This document shows positions 8,217 through 16,771 of a stretch of DNA of 64,000 nt, one piece after another (position 1 is the stretch's first letter; each line of letters begins with the position of its first letter). The DNA is from an uncultured Mediterranea sp. Its GTDB lineage: Bacteria > Bacteroidota > Bacteroidia > Bacteroidales > Bacteroidaceae. The stretch is taken from NCBI RefSeq assembly GCF_902493215.1, contig NZ_CABUOL010000001.1:124001-188000 (forward strand), written 5' to 3'. The translations under genes were made by a program, and so were the position numbers. The notes under the pieces were generated by a model. That model was not told the origin of the DNA. It saw nothing but the letters and a program-made list of their open reading frames with translations, and did not search any database.

Positions 8217-9260
8217 TCACATCACCCGCTTGCGCAGCTCCTTCAATATTTCAACATCCTTTTGTCTCAATTTGCCATCACGGCCAGGAGGGCAGTTCAA
8301 AATAAGGATGTTATTGTTTTTGGTACATTGCTGATACAGCTTTGCCAGCTCGTCCACACTTTTATAGGTATGGTCTTTTGTATGGTAGAACCACCGGCTG
8401 CTGATACAAACAGTAGACTCCCACGGCATATAATAAAGGTGCCCGTCGTGCGCGAAGAGTTTCGGGTCGTTGTCTGTCGGCAGATAGGGATCTCCCAAAC
8501 GGAAATCACTGGGGAAATAGCGGATCGGAAAACCGGCCTGTTGCTTGTCAGGCGTAATGGCATGGGCATCGGGATTGTTCTTGGCACCGATACTCCAGTT
8601 CACTCCTACAAGGCAGTGAGGCTCTCTCGATTTGATGGTCTGGTAAATGTCCATTATCGGCCACCGGTAATTCTCCTTTACCCAGCCCCCATCAAACCAG
8701 AACTCCACGATATGTACATATTTCTTTGTAATATTAATCAGCTCGTCCAGCTGTTTCAGCATATATTCATTATACGCACCGTCCGATTGCGGTTCTTTCA
8801 CATCTGCATTGACTTTCCGGTCCCATAAGGAATAATAGAGTCCCAAAGCAATGCCGTGTTTCTTGCAGGCCTTGGCCACCTCTTCAACCACGTTTGTCGT
8901 GTTGGACGAATTGGCCACATCATATTCTGTATATTTGCTGTCCCACAAACAGAACCCGTCATGATGTTTCACCACCAGTATAACATACTTCATTCCTCCG
9001 TCCTTGGCAGCCTGTATCCATTGCTCGGCATCGATGGTGGCAGGGGCATACGAAGATGCCGGCTTGCTTCCATCCGTCCACTCTTCATCGTGAAACGTGT
9101 TGATACCGAAATGGATGAACATGCCGTACTTACGGTTTATCTGTTCCATCTGTACCTTACTTGGCTGCATGGAAGGTTCAGGCAGGATCAGTTTCTTCCG
9201 TACCTGACCATAAGACGATACAACTGCCAGCAGCAAAATGGCAAACCATATATTTCTCAT
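8217..9260 (-). CDS. GH29 alpha-L-fucosidase
   Basis: A 347-residue exported glycosidase of family GH29. An N-terminal hydrophobic segment (FAILLLAVVSSYG) acts as signal peptide. Family motifs are RKYGMFIHFGINTF, VKHHDGFCLWDS (H99, H100) and EFWFDGGW, whose Asp (D190) is the expected nucleophile. It would release terminal alpha-L-fucose or a modified fucose from glycans. I prefer the ATG at 9260 to the GTG at 9269 because it begins a normal signal peptide. It is the second gene of the corrinoid unit, after the mutarotase. At about 350 residues it is short for GH29 and has no C-terminal beta-sandwich or carbohydrate-binding domain. Confidence 0.92.
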   Translation of the reverse strand: MRNIWFAILLLAVVSSYGQVRKKLILPEPSMQPSKVQMEQINRKYGMFIHFGINTFHDEEWTDGSKPASSYAPATIDAEQWIQAAKDGGMKYVILVVKHHDGFCLWDSKYTEYDVANSSNTTNVVEEVAKACKKHGIALGLYYSLWDRKVNADVKEPQSDGAYNEYMLKQLDELINITKKYVHIVEFWFDGGWVKENYRWPIMDIYQTIKSREPHCLVGVNWSIGAKNNPDAHAITPDKQQAGFPIRYFPSDFRLGDPYLPTDNDPKLFAHDGHLYYMPWESTVCISSRWFYHTKDHTYKSVDELAKLYQQCTKNNNILILNCPPGRDGKLRQKDVEILKELRKRVM

Positions 9261-9304
9261 CGCAAACACTACGGTTATTCAGTTAAAGGATACAATAAAA
9301 AAAC

Positions 9305-9628
9305 TCAGTCACAATGGAACACTTCTTCCATTTCGGCCCACCACTCGCCCGGCTTCCTGTCGGCCAGCGGTTGCTGACACGGGCCACACAACTTCCACCA
9401 ATCCTGCGTCACCGGATCGGCTGCCATACGGGCCATATCGGCCTCATAATCGGTTCCCACATACTCGTAATAGCTGTAAAGCATGCCATTCCTGTAATAG
9501 ATGGAATAGTTGCGGATGTTACACAAACGGATCATTTCCAACACTTGCGGCCATACAGCCGAATGGAGTTTCTTGTACTCTTCCAATTTTTCCGGATTTA
9601 CTCCGATAATACTTCCTACGCGTTTCAT
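9305..9628 (-). CDS. rhaM: L-rhamnose mutarotase family protein (RhaM/DUF718)
   Basis: A 107-residue RhaM-family protein. Conserved features are EEYKKLHSAVWPQV, with the active-site His in the first helix, NYSIYYRNGMLYSYYEY in the central strands, and MEEVFHCD at the C-terminus. These small dimeric enzymes speed interconversion of alpha and beta pyranose anomers of L-rhamnose; relatives act on L-fucose. It is the first gene of the minus-strand unit and starts about 40 bp after a TACCTTTGC promoter box. The exact sugar cannot be fixed; the fucosidase and RhaT-type permease next to it point to a 6-deoxyhexose. Confidence 0.85.
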   Translation of the reverse strand: MKRVGSIIGVNPEKLEEYKKLHSAVWPQVLEMIRLCNIRNYSIYYRNGMLYSYYEYVGTDYEADMARMAADPVTQDWWKLCGPCQQPLADRKPGEWWAEMEEVFHCD

Positions 9629-9667
9629 TGTCAGACTTCAATTAAACAGTTAACTTTTTTGTTTTTT

Positions 9668-9676
9668 GCAAAGGTA
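9668..9676 (-). promoter_or_regulatory. Bacteroidota -7 box for the rhaM-GH29-corrinoid unit
   Basis: On the minus strand the site reads TACCTTTGC, an exact TAnnTTTGC match. Transcription would start near 9661, about 30 bp before the rhaM ATG. No TTTG -33 element lies at the usual 19-21 bp, which fits an activator-dependent promoter controlled by the divergent AraC protein. Confidence 0.6.
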
Positions 9677-9790
9677 GGCTTTCCAAAAGAGTAAGAAGAA
9701 TAAAAAATATTCCAAAACTTTGCAAAATCCGACATAATTCATGGATATATACCTAAATTTACAGCCAGCAATCAAAAAAGCAAGGTTACC

Positions 9791-10666
9791 ATGAAATATG
9801 CCAACTACCAGAATACGCTCTCACTGCACATGATTTATACCGGCCATTGCGAAGTCGGCAAGGAATGGTGCTACCGCAACATCATCAGTCCGTTCACCCG
9901 CCTGTACCTCATAGACAAGGGTTCTGCCAGTGTCTACATGAACCGGAAGAAATACGAACTCCGCGAAGGTGACATGTTCATCATCCCCAAGTTCACGTTC
10001 CATACCTACGAGTGTGTAGAATACATGAGCCATTACTACATCTGTTTCCTCGACCAGCTTATCGGAGGGAAAAACCTCTTCGAATATGCCGATATCCAAT
10101 ATAAGATACGTGCCACGGAACTGGACAAATGCCTGATGGAGCGTTTCCTAGAGCTGAACCCCGACTGTCACATTGCCGACCCCGACCCGAAAGCCTACGA
10201 CAACAGGCCCGAGCTGTTCTCCATCAACCGCGAGAATGCCAATCTGGAATTCAAGAACGACCTGGAAAGCAACGGCATACTGCTCCAGCTGTTCTCCAAG
10301 TTCCTGGGGAAGAACTCCAGGCCGGTAACAAAGGCCAAGAATCCCTACAAAAGGATGATCAAGGTATTCAACTACATCAACAACAACCTGAACAAGAACA
10401 TCCACGTCGCGGAACTTTCGGAAATCATGTGCATGACGCCCGACCACTTCACACGCATCTTCAAAAACCTGAACGGCATGACGCCCAACCAATATCTGCA
10501 ATTCAAACGGATTGAAAGGGCACAGACCCTGATGCTGTCGTCCGAGATGAACATCAAGGAGGTAGCCGAAGAAATCGGTATCCCCAACCTGTCACAGTTT
10601 TCCAAACTGTTCCACAAACAAACCGGCATGAGTCCGTCCCTCTACCTGCAAAGACAAAATAGCTAA
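9791..10666 (+). CDS. AraC-family transcriptional regulator
   Basis: A 291-residue protein with a cupin-type sugar-sensing N-terminus (GSASVYMNRKKYELREGDMF region, about 45-75) and a C-terminal double helix-turn-helix (about 188-288) with HVAELSEIMCMTPDHFTRIF and IKEVAEEIGIPNLSQFSKLF. It is divergent from the mutarotase/corrinoid unit across a 162-bp gap and probably activates it in response to a sugar. It also lies 105 bp upstream of, and in line with, the GH92 gene, but that gene has its own consensus promoter. Confidence 0.92.
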   Translation: MKYANYQNTLSLHMIYTGHCEVGKEWCYRNIISPFTRLYLIDKGSASVYMNRKKYELREGDMFIIPKFTFHTYECVEYMSHYYICFLDQLIGGKNLFEYADIQYKIRATELDKCLMERFLELNPDCHIADPDPKAYDNRPELFSINRENANLEFKNDLESNGILLQLFSKFLGKNSRPVTKAKNPYKRMIKVFNYINNNLNKNIHVAELSEIMCMTPDHFTRIFKNLNGMTPNQYLQFKRIERAQTLMLSSEMNIKEVAEEIGIPNLSQFSKLFHKQTGMSPSLYLQRQNS

Positions 10667-10701
10667 TATTCATGGCATTGCCGAAAAACTTTCCCTGAAG
10701 T

Positions 10702-10734
10702 TTTGGCATTTTGCCATCAATATCCTATTTTTGC
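10702..10734 (+). promoter_or_regulatory. Promoter of the GH92-peptidase-lipoprotein operon
   Basis: TTTG at 10702-10705, a 20-bp spacer and TATTTTTGC at 10726-10734 match the Bacteroidota TTTG-N19-21-TAnnTTTG consensus. Predicted start of transcription is near 10740, leaving a leader of about 32 bp before the ATG at 10772. Confidence 0.75.
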
Positions 10735-10771
10735 CGCCTGACAAACCATATCCTCTAACTAATACCGCATT

Positions 10772-13180
10772 ATGAGTCAATCACTTTTCAACAGGCGGAA
10801 TACGCCTGCCTCAATCAACAACGTTCTCCAGCGGGTACGTCACAACATGAGTCTTATCACAACCGGCCTTGCACTGGCCGCTCTTCTGGGCGCAAACCTG
10901 CCCGCCGCGGCCCAGCAGCCGACTGATTATGTCAATCCCCTGATAGGGACCAACGGGATGGGGCACGTCTTTCCCGGAGCCTGTACTCCCTTCGGCTGGG
11001 TACAGCTCAGTCCCGATACAGACACCATCCCCCACAACGTAGACGGAGTGTATCAGAAAGGCACGTATGCCTACTGTGCCGGATACCGTTACCAGGACCC
11101 CACCATCGTGGGTTTCAGCCATACCCACCTCAGCGGAACAGGCCACTCGGACCTGGGCGACCTGCTGCTGATGCCGGCCACAGGCCCGCTGAAGCTGAAC
11201 CCCGGCCGGGCCGACCACCCCGACGAGGGCTACCGCTCGCGCTTCAGCCACGCCACCGAGAAAGCGGCGCCGGGCTACTACGAAGTCATGCTGGACGATT
11301 ACGGCATCCGGGCGCAGCTCACCGCCACGCAACGGGTCGGCATCCATAAATATACGTTTCCCGCAGGAGAAAAGGGCCACCTGATTCTGGACCTGGTGCA
11401 CGGCATCTACAACTACGACGGCAAAGTGTTGTGGAGCAACCTCCGCGTGGAGAACGATACCCTGCTGACCGGCTACCGCATCACCAACGGATGGGCACGC
11501 ACCAACTACACGTACTTTGCCATCTCCTTCTCGCAGCCCATCCGCGACTATGGCTACCAGGAAAAGGGGAAGACGCTGTACAACGGTTTCTGGAGACGCT
11601 TTGCCGTAAACAGGAACTTCCCCGAAATGGGCGGCCGCAAGGTGGTGGCCTACTTCAACTTCGACACCGACCGCCAGTCGGAACTGGTGGTCAAGGTAGC
11701 CCTCTCGGCCACCAGCACGGCAGGAGCCCTCAAGAACCTGCAGGCTGAAGCTGCACAGAAGAGCTTCGGGCAGCTGGCCGCGGAAGCCGGAGAAGACTGG
11801 AACCGACACTTGGGCATCTTCGAGATAGAAGGTACGCCCGACCAGAAAGCCATGTTCTATACCTCGCTCTACCACACGATGATCAATCCTTCGGTCTACA
11901 TGGATGTAGACGGTTCCTACCGCGGTCTGGACCACAACATCCACCAGGCCCAAGGATTCACCAACTATACCATCTTCTCCCTGTGGGACACGTATCGGGC
12001 GGAACACCCGCTGCTGAACCTCATCCAGCCGGCCCGGAATGCCGACATGGTGACCTCCATGATCCGGCACGAGCAGCAGAGCGTACACGGCATGCTCCCC
12101 GTATGGAGCCTGATGGGGAACGAGAACTGGTGCATGAGCGGTTACCACGCCGTGTCCGTACTGGCAGACGCCATTGCCAAGGGCAACTATCCTCCTGCCG
12201 ACGAAGCCCTGGCTGCCATGGTCAGCACCTCGACGGTGCCTTACTACGAAGGGCTGGAAGCCTACATGAAGCTGGGCTACGTGCCCCTCGAGCAAAGTGC
12301 CACCGCGGCCTCCACGACGCTGGAGTATGCCTACGACGACTGGACCATCTACCAGACGGCTCTGAAAGCCGGCAACCAGGAGGTGGCCCGCACCTATCGC
12401 GAACGCGCCCTCAACTACCGCAACCTCTTCGACCCCAGCATCGGCTTTGCACGTCCCAGGCTGAAGGACGGCTCGTTCAAGCCCGACTTCGATGTGCTGC
12501 AGACCCACGGGGAAGGCTTCATCGAAGGCAATTCCTGGAACTTCTCCTTCCACGTGCCCCACGACGTGGCGGGCCTCATCCCGCTGATGGGCGGCGAAAA
12601 GGTGTTCATCGACAAGCTGGACAAGCTGTTCACGATGCACCTGCCCAAGCAGTTCTACGAACAGAACGAGGACATCACGGAGGCATGCCTCGTAGACGGA
12701 TATGTGCATGGTAACGAACCCAGCCACCACATCCCTTACCTCTACGCATGGACCTCGCAACCGTGGAAGACCCAGTACTGGCTGCGCGAAATCCTGAACA
12801 AGATGTACCGCAATGCGACCGACGGACTGGGAGGCAACGACGACTGCGGGCAGATGTCGGCCTGGTATATATTCTCCGTCATGGGCTTCTACCCGGTATG
12901 CCCCGGCACCGACCAATACGTACTGGGAGCCCCCTACCTGCCCTACCTGAAGCTGAAGTTGCCCAACGGAAAGACATTGGAAATCAAAGCACCCGGAGTG
13001 AGCGACAAGAAGCGCTACGTACGTTCGCTGAAAATCAACGGTACCGTTTATGACAAGATGTACATCACCCACGAAGACCTGATGAAAGGCGGTGTCTTCG
13101 AGTTCAGCATGTCGTCCTCGCCCAACAAACGCCGCGGTCTCTCCACCCAAGACAAACCTTATTCATTAACCCAATCCTAA
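10772..13180 (+). CDS. GH92 alpha-mannosidase
   Basis: An 802-residue exported family GH92 glycosidase. The mature protein opens with TDYVNPLIGTNGMGHVFPGA, the family signature. It continues with GFSHTHLSGTGHSDLGD and ends with the catalytic region VHGNEPSHHIPYLYAW (general-acid Glu at about 649) and GNDDCGQMSAWYIFSVMGFYP. GH92 enzymes are calcium-dependent exo-alpha-mannosidases acting on N-glycan or yeast mannan linkages. The linkage cannot be predicted here. The ATG at 10772 fits the promoter, but the signal peptide begins at residue 26 (MSLITTGLALAALL), so a start at 10847 is possible. The region is clearly more GC-rich than the corrinoid unit. Confidence 0.95.
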   Translation: MSQSLFNRRNTPASINNVLQRVRHNMSLITTGLALAALLGANLPAAAQQPTDYVNPLIGTNGMGHVFPGACTPFGWVQLSPDTDTIPHNVDGVYQKGTYAYCAGYRYQDPTIVGFSHTHLSGTGHSDLGDLLLMPATGPLKLNPGRADHPDEGYRSRFSHATEKAAPGYYEVMLDDYGIRAQLTATQRVGIHKYTFPAGEKGHLILDLVHGIYNYDGKVLWSNLRVENDTLLTGYRITNGWARTNYTYFAISFSQPIRDYGYQEKGKTLYNGFWRRFAVNRNFPEMGGRKVVAYFNFDTDRQSELVVKVALSATSTAGALKNLQAEAAQKSFGQLAAEAGEDWNRHLGIFEIEGTPDQKAMFYTSLYHTMINPSVYMDVDGSYRGLDHNIHQAQGFTNYTIFSLWDTYRAEHPLLNLIQPARNADMVTSMIRHEQQSVHGMLPVWSLMGNENWCMSGYHAVSVLADAIAKGNYPPADEALAAMVSTSTVPYYEGLEAYMKLGYVPLEQSATAASTTLEYAYDDWTIYQTALKAGNQEVARTYRERALNYRNLFDPSIGFARPRLKDGSFKPDFDVLQTHGEGFIEGNSWNFSFHVPHDVAGLIPLMGGEKVFIDKLDKLFTMHLPKQFYEQNEDITEACLVDGYVHGNEPSHHIPYLYAWTSQPWKTQYWLREILNKMYRNATDGLGGNDDCGQMSAWYIFSVMGFYPVCPGTDQYVLGAPYLPYLKLKLPNGKTLEIKAPGVSDKKRYVRSLKINGTVYDKMYITHEDLMKGGVFEFSMSSSPNKRRGLSTQDKPYSLTQS

Positions 13181-13191
13181 AACTTAAACCA

Positions 13192-13992
13192 ATGAAAAGA
13201 CTGATGTTATCATTTGCCTGTGCAGCCAGCCTGCTCGCCAACGCGGCAGCCTGCACCACCAGTGACAATCCCCAACCGGAGCAGACAATCACCGTATGGG
13301 ACCGTTACAACGTAGGAAGCGTCCTGTTCGAGGACAAGGCGCCCGAAACCGCCGGATCGGACATCTACCGCCGTATCATCCCCCGGCCCGAAAGCTACAT
13401 CAAGGAACAGGCCCGCACCGTGCTGGCCACCCTCTACACGTCGCCCAAAGACAGCATCCCCCGTGTCTACCAGATACACTATACGCTGGAAGACATCGAA
13501 GGTGTTTCGGCCAAGAGTGGTGGCAACGGTTACGTCAGTATTTTCTACAGTACCCGCCATATCGAGCAATCGTTTGGTCAGAACGATACGGCCAAGGTGC
13601 TGTTCGAAACCCGCGGCGTACTGCTCCACGAACTGACACACGCCTACCAGCTGGAGCCGCAGGGAGTGGGCAGCTACGGAGACAGCCCGACGTTCCGCGC
13701 CTTCATCGAGGGCATGGCAGACGCCGTGCGGATAGCCAACGGAGGCTTCGAAGGCCCCAGTGCGCGACCGAAAGGCGGCAGCTACATGGACGGATACCGC
13801 ACGACCGGTTACTTCCTCGTCTGGCTGCGCGACCACAAAGACGCCGAATTCCTGCGCAAGTTCAACCGGAGCGCGCTGGAGGTCGTTCCCTGGTCGTTCG
13901 ACGGAGCAGTGAAGCACATCTTGGGACAAGACTGCAACATAGACCAGCTGTGGCGTGAATATCAGATAGCAGTCGGTGATATCCAGCCGTAA
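13192..13992 (+). CDS. Basic secretory protein family zinc metallopeptidase, lipoprotein
   Basis: A 266-residue lipoprotein (lipobox ANAAAC, Cys21) with a basic-secretory-protein (BSP) type peptidase domain. The zinc motif is H146-E-L-T-H150 in LLHELTHAYQ, followed by EGMADAVR, which supplies the later acidic ligand usual in this family. It starts 11 bp after the GH92 stop, so it is in the same operon. It is probably a surface or periplasmic protease acting on the protein part of mannosylated glycoproteins, an inference from the pairing. Confidence 0.88.
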   Translation: MKRLMLSFACAASLLANAAACTTSDNPQPEQTITVWDRYNVGSVLFEDKAPETAGSDIYRRIIPRPESYIKEQARTVLATLYTSPKDSIPRVYQIHYTLEDIEGVSAKSGGNGYVSIFYSTRHIEQSFGQNDTAKVLFETRGVLLHELTHAYQLEPQGVGSYGDSPTFRAFIEGMADAVRIANGGFEGPSARPKGGSYMDGYRTTGYFLVWLRDHKDAEFLRKFNRSALEVVPWSFDGAVKHILGQDCNIDQLWREYQIAVGDIQP

Positions 13993-14004
13993 CGAAACAA
14001 TGAC

Positions 14005-14421
14005 ATGAAAGAACGTAAACGAAACCTGCCTCTCCTCCTCTGCCTCCTCGCCCTGCTGGTTGCCGGGAGCAGCTGCTCCATCGGCGAAAGCGACTATCCC
14101 GAAGGAAGCGGAGCCACCACGTGGGAGCTGTGCGGCCACACCTGGGAGGCCAACTATTCGCTGGACGACGGTACGCTGGTCAACCACCAGATTATTTTCT
14201 ATACCGGCGGCCAAGGCGAAGAATCGCTGCTGTGCAACTACAACGGTGAGGTGTGGGAAGAATACTACACCTTCTACTGGCGCTGGGCCAACAGCCTGCA
14301 AAACTCCATCGCCCTGAGCTATCCGGGAGGAGGGACGCTCTACATGGACCACGTCTACATCAAGCTCGACCTCTTCTCGTGTCTGCTCGACGGTACGTTC
14401 GTGACTTTTCGTGGGAAATAA
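14005..14421 (+). CDS. Small lipoprotein of unknown function
   Basis: A 138-residue lipoprotein with basic N-terminus (MKERKR), hydrophobic core and lipobox AGSSC (Cys24). The mature part is rich in Trp and Tyr (GHTWEANYSLDDG, EYYTFYWRWANSL) and looks like a short beta-sheet domain. I do not recognise a family. It starts 12 bp after the peptidase gene and ends the GH92 operon, so it may help bind the same glycoprotein substrate. Confidence 0.75.
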   Translation: MKERKRNLPLLLCLLALLVAGSSCSIGESDYPEGSGATTWELCGHTWEANYSLDDGTLVNHQIIFYTGGQGEESLLCNYNGEVWEEYYTFYWRWANSLQNSIALSYPGGGTLYMDHVYIKLDLFSCLLDGTFVTFRGK

Positions 14422-14549
14422 GCTATCCGACAGCCTTGACGCAAGCCGAGGGAAGAGTTGCAGTAACAATCACCCCATCCACCAGATAGTATATTTTCTT
14501 GACAAATCAAAGGCGAATTCAGTTTCGTTCTCTTCCCCTTGAAATAAAT

Positions 14550-14628
14550 GGGTTTAAACCCTAAGGCGCCTATGTTTGAAACATAAGGGGGGAATGTTTC
14601 AAACATAAGGCCCCGAGGTTTCAAACCT
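14550..14628. repeat. 22-bp-period palindrome array, GTTTnAAAC type
   Basis: The 345-bp gap 14422-14766 holds no gene I can support. It contains four palindromes: GGGTTTAAACCC (14550-14561), ATGTTTGAAACAT (14572-14584), ATGTTTCAAACAT (14594-14606) and AGGTTTCAAACCT (14616-14628). The centres fall at 22-bp steps. The rest of the gap shows nothing recognisable. Confidence 0.85.
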
Positions 14629-14766
14629 TCCCTATAAATGACTTCCAACGCATCAGATGCCTCCCGTTGAAGAGCACCGGAAAGAATAGTAATTCTGATT
14701 TACAAAAGGCATTCACTAACGCCTGTCTGGCCAAAGATACTCCACAAGATGACGCAGGAAATCGGC

Positions 14767-15003
14767 TCACGTACCTTCCTTTTCTGGATTGACCTCCTCG
14801 TGCAGGCGGTCCTTATTCAGACGTTCCACTGAATGGGAGGGTGAAACAATCCCCTTCGTCCTACTTGTTGAATCAGAAACAGCGGTGAGATAATGTGTCA
14901 AATAAGGATTGGCGGTTGCCGGGACAGCATCTTTAGTCGAGCGGCAAGCTACCAGAAACCAGCAAGAAGCGACAACACAAGCAGCAGCAATTTTTCCTCT
15001 CAT
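14767..15003 (-). CDS. Small putative lipoprotein
   Basis: A 78-residue reading frame beginning MRGKIAAACVV with a lipobox ending FLVAC, followed by a hydrophilic Ser/Thr/Glu-rich tail. An AAGGA sequence 6 bp before the ATG at 15003 favours this start over the in-frame ATG at 15027. No family is recognised and no partner gene shares its strand, so it may be a degenerate or orphan lipoprotein. Confidence 0.5.
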   Translation of the reverse strand: MRGKIAAACVVASCWFLVACRSTKDAVPATANPYLTHYLTAVSDSTSRTKGIVSPSHSVERLNKDRLHEEVNPEKEGT

Positions 15004-15170
15004 AACGTCCTTCCTTTTTACATTCATTTTTCTGCAAAAGCATCACTTAAAGAGTACTATTGCAAATCCCAAAAGCTAAATAATGTTATATTCCGTCAGT
15101 TTATTCTGCCAATCCTTTGTAAATTCCACTTTTTTTACTCCTTTGTTGAAAACAATAAAAACACTTTGTT

Positions 15171-15539
15171 ATGAACAAAATTTCCAAATTTGGATTGACA
15201 GCTGCTATTATTTCCATAGCAATGTTAAACATCAGAAAGGCGCAAATTGAGACAAAAGAATATCAACCTTACTATTTCTCATTAGAAGCACTCGCAAATG
15301 GAGAATCCGGAGGAGGAGAAACAGGAGGAAATAATGAGCCCTGCCATTCTTCTGTTACACAAGAAGTAATGGAGCAAGATTGTGGTGGAATAAAACGAAC
15401 TATCAGAGAAGCAATCACATTTCAATGCGAAGGAGATCAACCCGGAATTTGCACTAAAGGTGCTGAATATTATTACTATGATTGTAATGGACAAATGATT
15501 CAGCATTTAGACAACACCTATATTTATTCTTGCATATGA
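15171..15539 (+). CDS. NVEALA-family small exported protein
   Basis: A 122-residue protein with a hydrophobic N-terminus (FGLTAAIISIAMLNI), then the family word as SLEALANGE (family consensus NVEALA) and a Gly/Glu-rich linker. The tail has five cysteines (C at CHSS, DCGG, QCEG, GICT, DCNG) plus a last one near the C-terminus (YSCI). NVEALA proteins are short secreted Bacteroidales proteins of unknown role, commonly encoded just before a 6-bladed beta-propeller gene, as here. The stop overlaps the next ATG (ATGA). The region is AT-rich compared with its surroundings. Confidence 0.85.
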   Translation: MNKISKFGLTAAIISIAMLNIRKAQIETKEYQPYYFSLEALANGESGGGETGGNNEPCHSSVTQEVMEQDCGGIKRTIREAITFQCEGDQPGICTKGAEYYYYDCNGQMIQHLDNTYIYSCI

Positions 15540-16771
15540 AAAAAAAGGCATATACTTATCTATCTCTTATAATATACTTTTTTTTAGCATCTTGTTCTTC
15601 TCCAAAAGGGAACAACTTTCTTGCCCAAGAAACAACCATTATAAATTTAGACAGTGCTACAATTGAAACATTTAAATATTCCACATTTTTCAATACTGCA
15701 AAAATCATTCCACTAAGCACAAAAGAAGTCTTGTTATCAAACATTCACAAGATGCTTATTACAAAAGACGCTTTTTTTCTAATCGACAAAAAGACTGAAA
15801 GTGTATATGCCTTCAAAAAAGATGGAAGTTTTATCCGAAAATTCGGGAACCACGGTTCTGCACCTGGTGAATATACAAATTGCAGGGACTTTACCATAGA
15901 CCCGACAAACAACAAACTTTATATCTATGATGCCAACCGACGGAAAATCTTGCGATACGACCTGCCGACAGGAACCTTTGAGGAGGGAATCACACTAAGC
16001 AGCCGCCAGTATTACAGCCACATCCATTACCAGTCCGGCCATCTGTACGCAGCCCAACCCTGCCATAATCCGGATGCATCTTCCACCTTCTACCTGCTAC
16101 ACCAAATAGATCCGCAGACGGGGAAAGAGACCGGCCGGATGCTGGATGCCGACCTGTACAACCAAGGATGGCAGAATGAACCCATAGGCCAAAGCAATCC
16201 TCCGTTTTTCCCCATGGAAGGAGAAACCTGGTTCTGCACCGGGCTTATGGATACGGTGATGGTTCTAAAAGACGGTACAGTAAATCCTGTCCTGGCCATA
16301 CACGGCAAGCAGGTGGTCCGGAAAGAGGATATACCCGAAGAAGACAAACGCTATTCCCCCGTCCCCACTACCCGCAGCAAGCAACTGGTCATGCAGTCTA
16401 TGCGCCTGAATCGGCAAGAGAAGTTTTTCGGCTTTTCCAACTTCTTCATACAGGGGGACAACATATGGTTCGAATGCAACGGAGGTTCACGTCTGTCAGT
16501 CAGATACGATTTAAAGAATAGGCGTACTCATATTTACAACCGGACAGAATACGACATCTTCTTACAGAAAAAGGTAAACCGCACGCTCCCCCATTATCTT
16601 TGTGCAGATTCTACCGGCATCTATTATTGTTATACGACAGAACAAATACCGGAACTCAAACACCTTCTTGAAGACGGATATATATCAGACAAAGTTGTCA
16701 ACAAGGAATCAATAAACCAGCTGGACAGTGAATCAAATCCTGTTTTATTATACTATGAATTTAAAAAATAA
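15536..16771 (+). CDS. 6-bladed beta-propeller lipoprotein (NVEALA partner)
   Basis: A 411-residue lipoprotein (MKKKAYTYLSLIIYFFLASC) of the Bacteroidales 6-bladed beta-propeller type. Blades are seen in AFKKDGSFIRKFGNHGSAPGEY, FTIDPTNNKLYIYDAN and GDNIWFECNGGSRLSVRYD. Such proteins are encoded next to NVEALA peptides; the joint function is unknown. I chose the ATG at 15536, which overlaps the NVEALA stop; the TTG at 15530 is less likely. Base composition changes inside the gene: both ends are AT-rich while about 15900-16560 is near 50 % GC, suggesting a recombined mosaic. Confidence 0.85.
   Translation: MKKKAYTYLSLIIYFFLASCSSPKGNNFLAQETTIINLDSATIETFKYSTFFNTAKIIPLSTKEVLLSNIHKMLITKDAFFLIDKKTESVYAFKKDGSFIRKFGNHGSAPGEYTNCRDFTIDPTNNKLYIYDANRRKILRYDLPTGTFEEGITLSSRQYYSHIHYQSGHLYAAQPCHNPDASSTFYLLHQIDPQTGKETGRMLDADLYNQGWQNEPIGQSNPPFFPMEGETWFCTGLMDTVMVLKDGTVNPVLAIHGKQVVRKEDIPEEDKRYSPVPTTRSKQLVMQSMRLNRQEKFFGFSNFFIQGDNIWFECNGGSRLSVRYDLKNRRTHIYNRTEYDIFLQKKVNRTLPHYLCADSTGIYYCYTTEQIPELKHLLEDGYISDKVVNKESINQLDSESNPVLLYYEFKK

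Noticed and set aside
9629..9790. Cobalamin riboswitch before the corrinoid unit
   Set aside because: The 162-bp gap is too short and shows no B12-box-like sequence or suitable stems; control by AraC is more likely.
10811..13150. 779-codon open frame antisense to the GH92 gene
   Set aside because: GC-rich codon use on the coding strand keeps the antisense frame open; the protein is Val/His/Gly-rich without any recognisable fold.
14355..14648. 97-codon frame reading through the GTTTnAAAC array
   Set aside because: It overlaps the end of the lipoprotein gene and the palindromes, and its sequence looks like translated repeat DNA.
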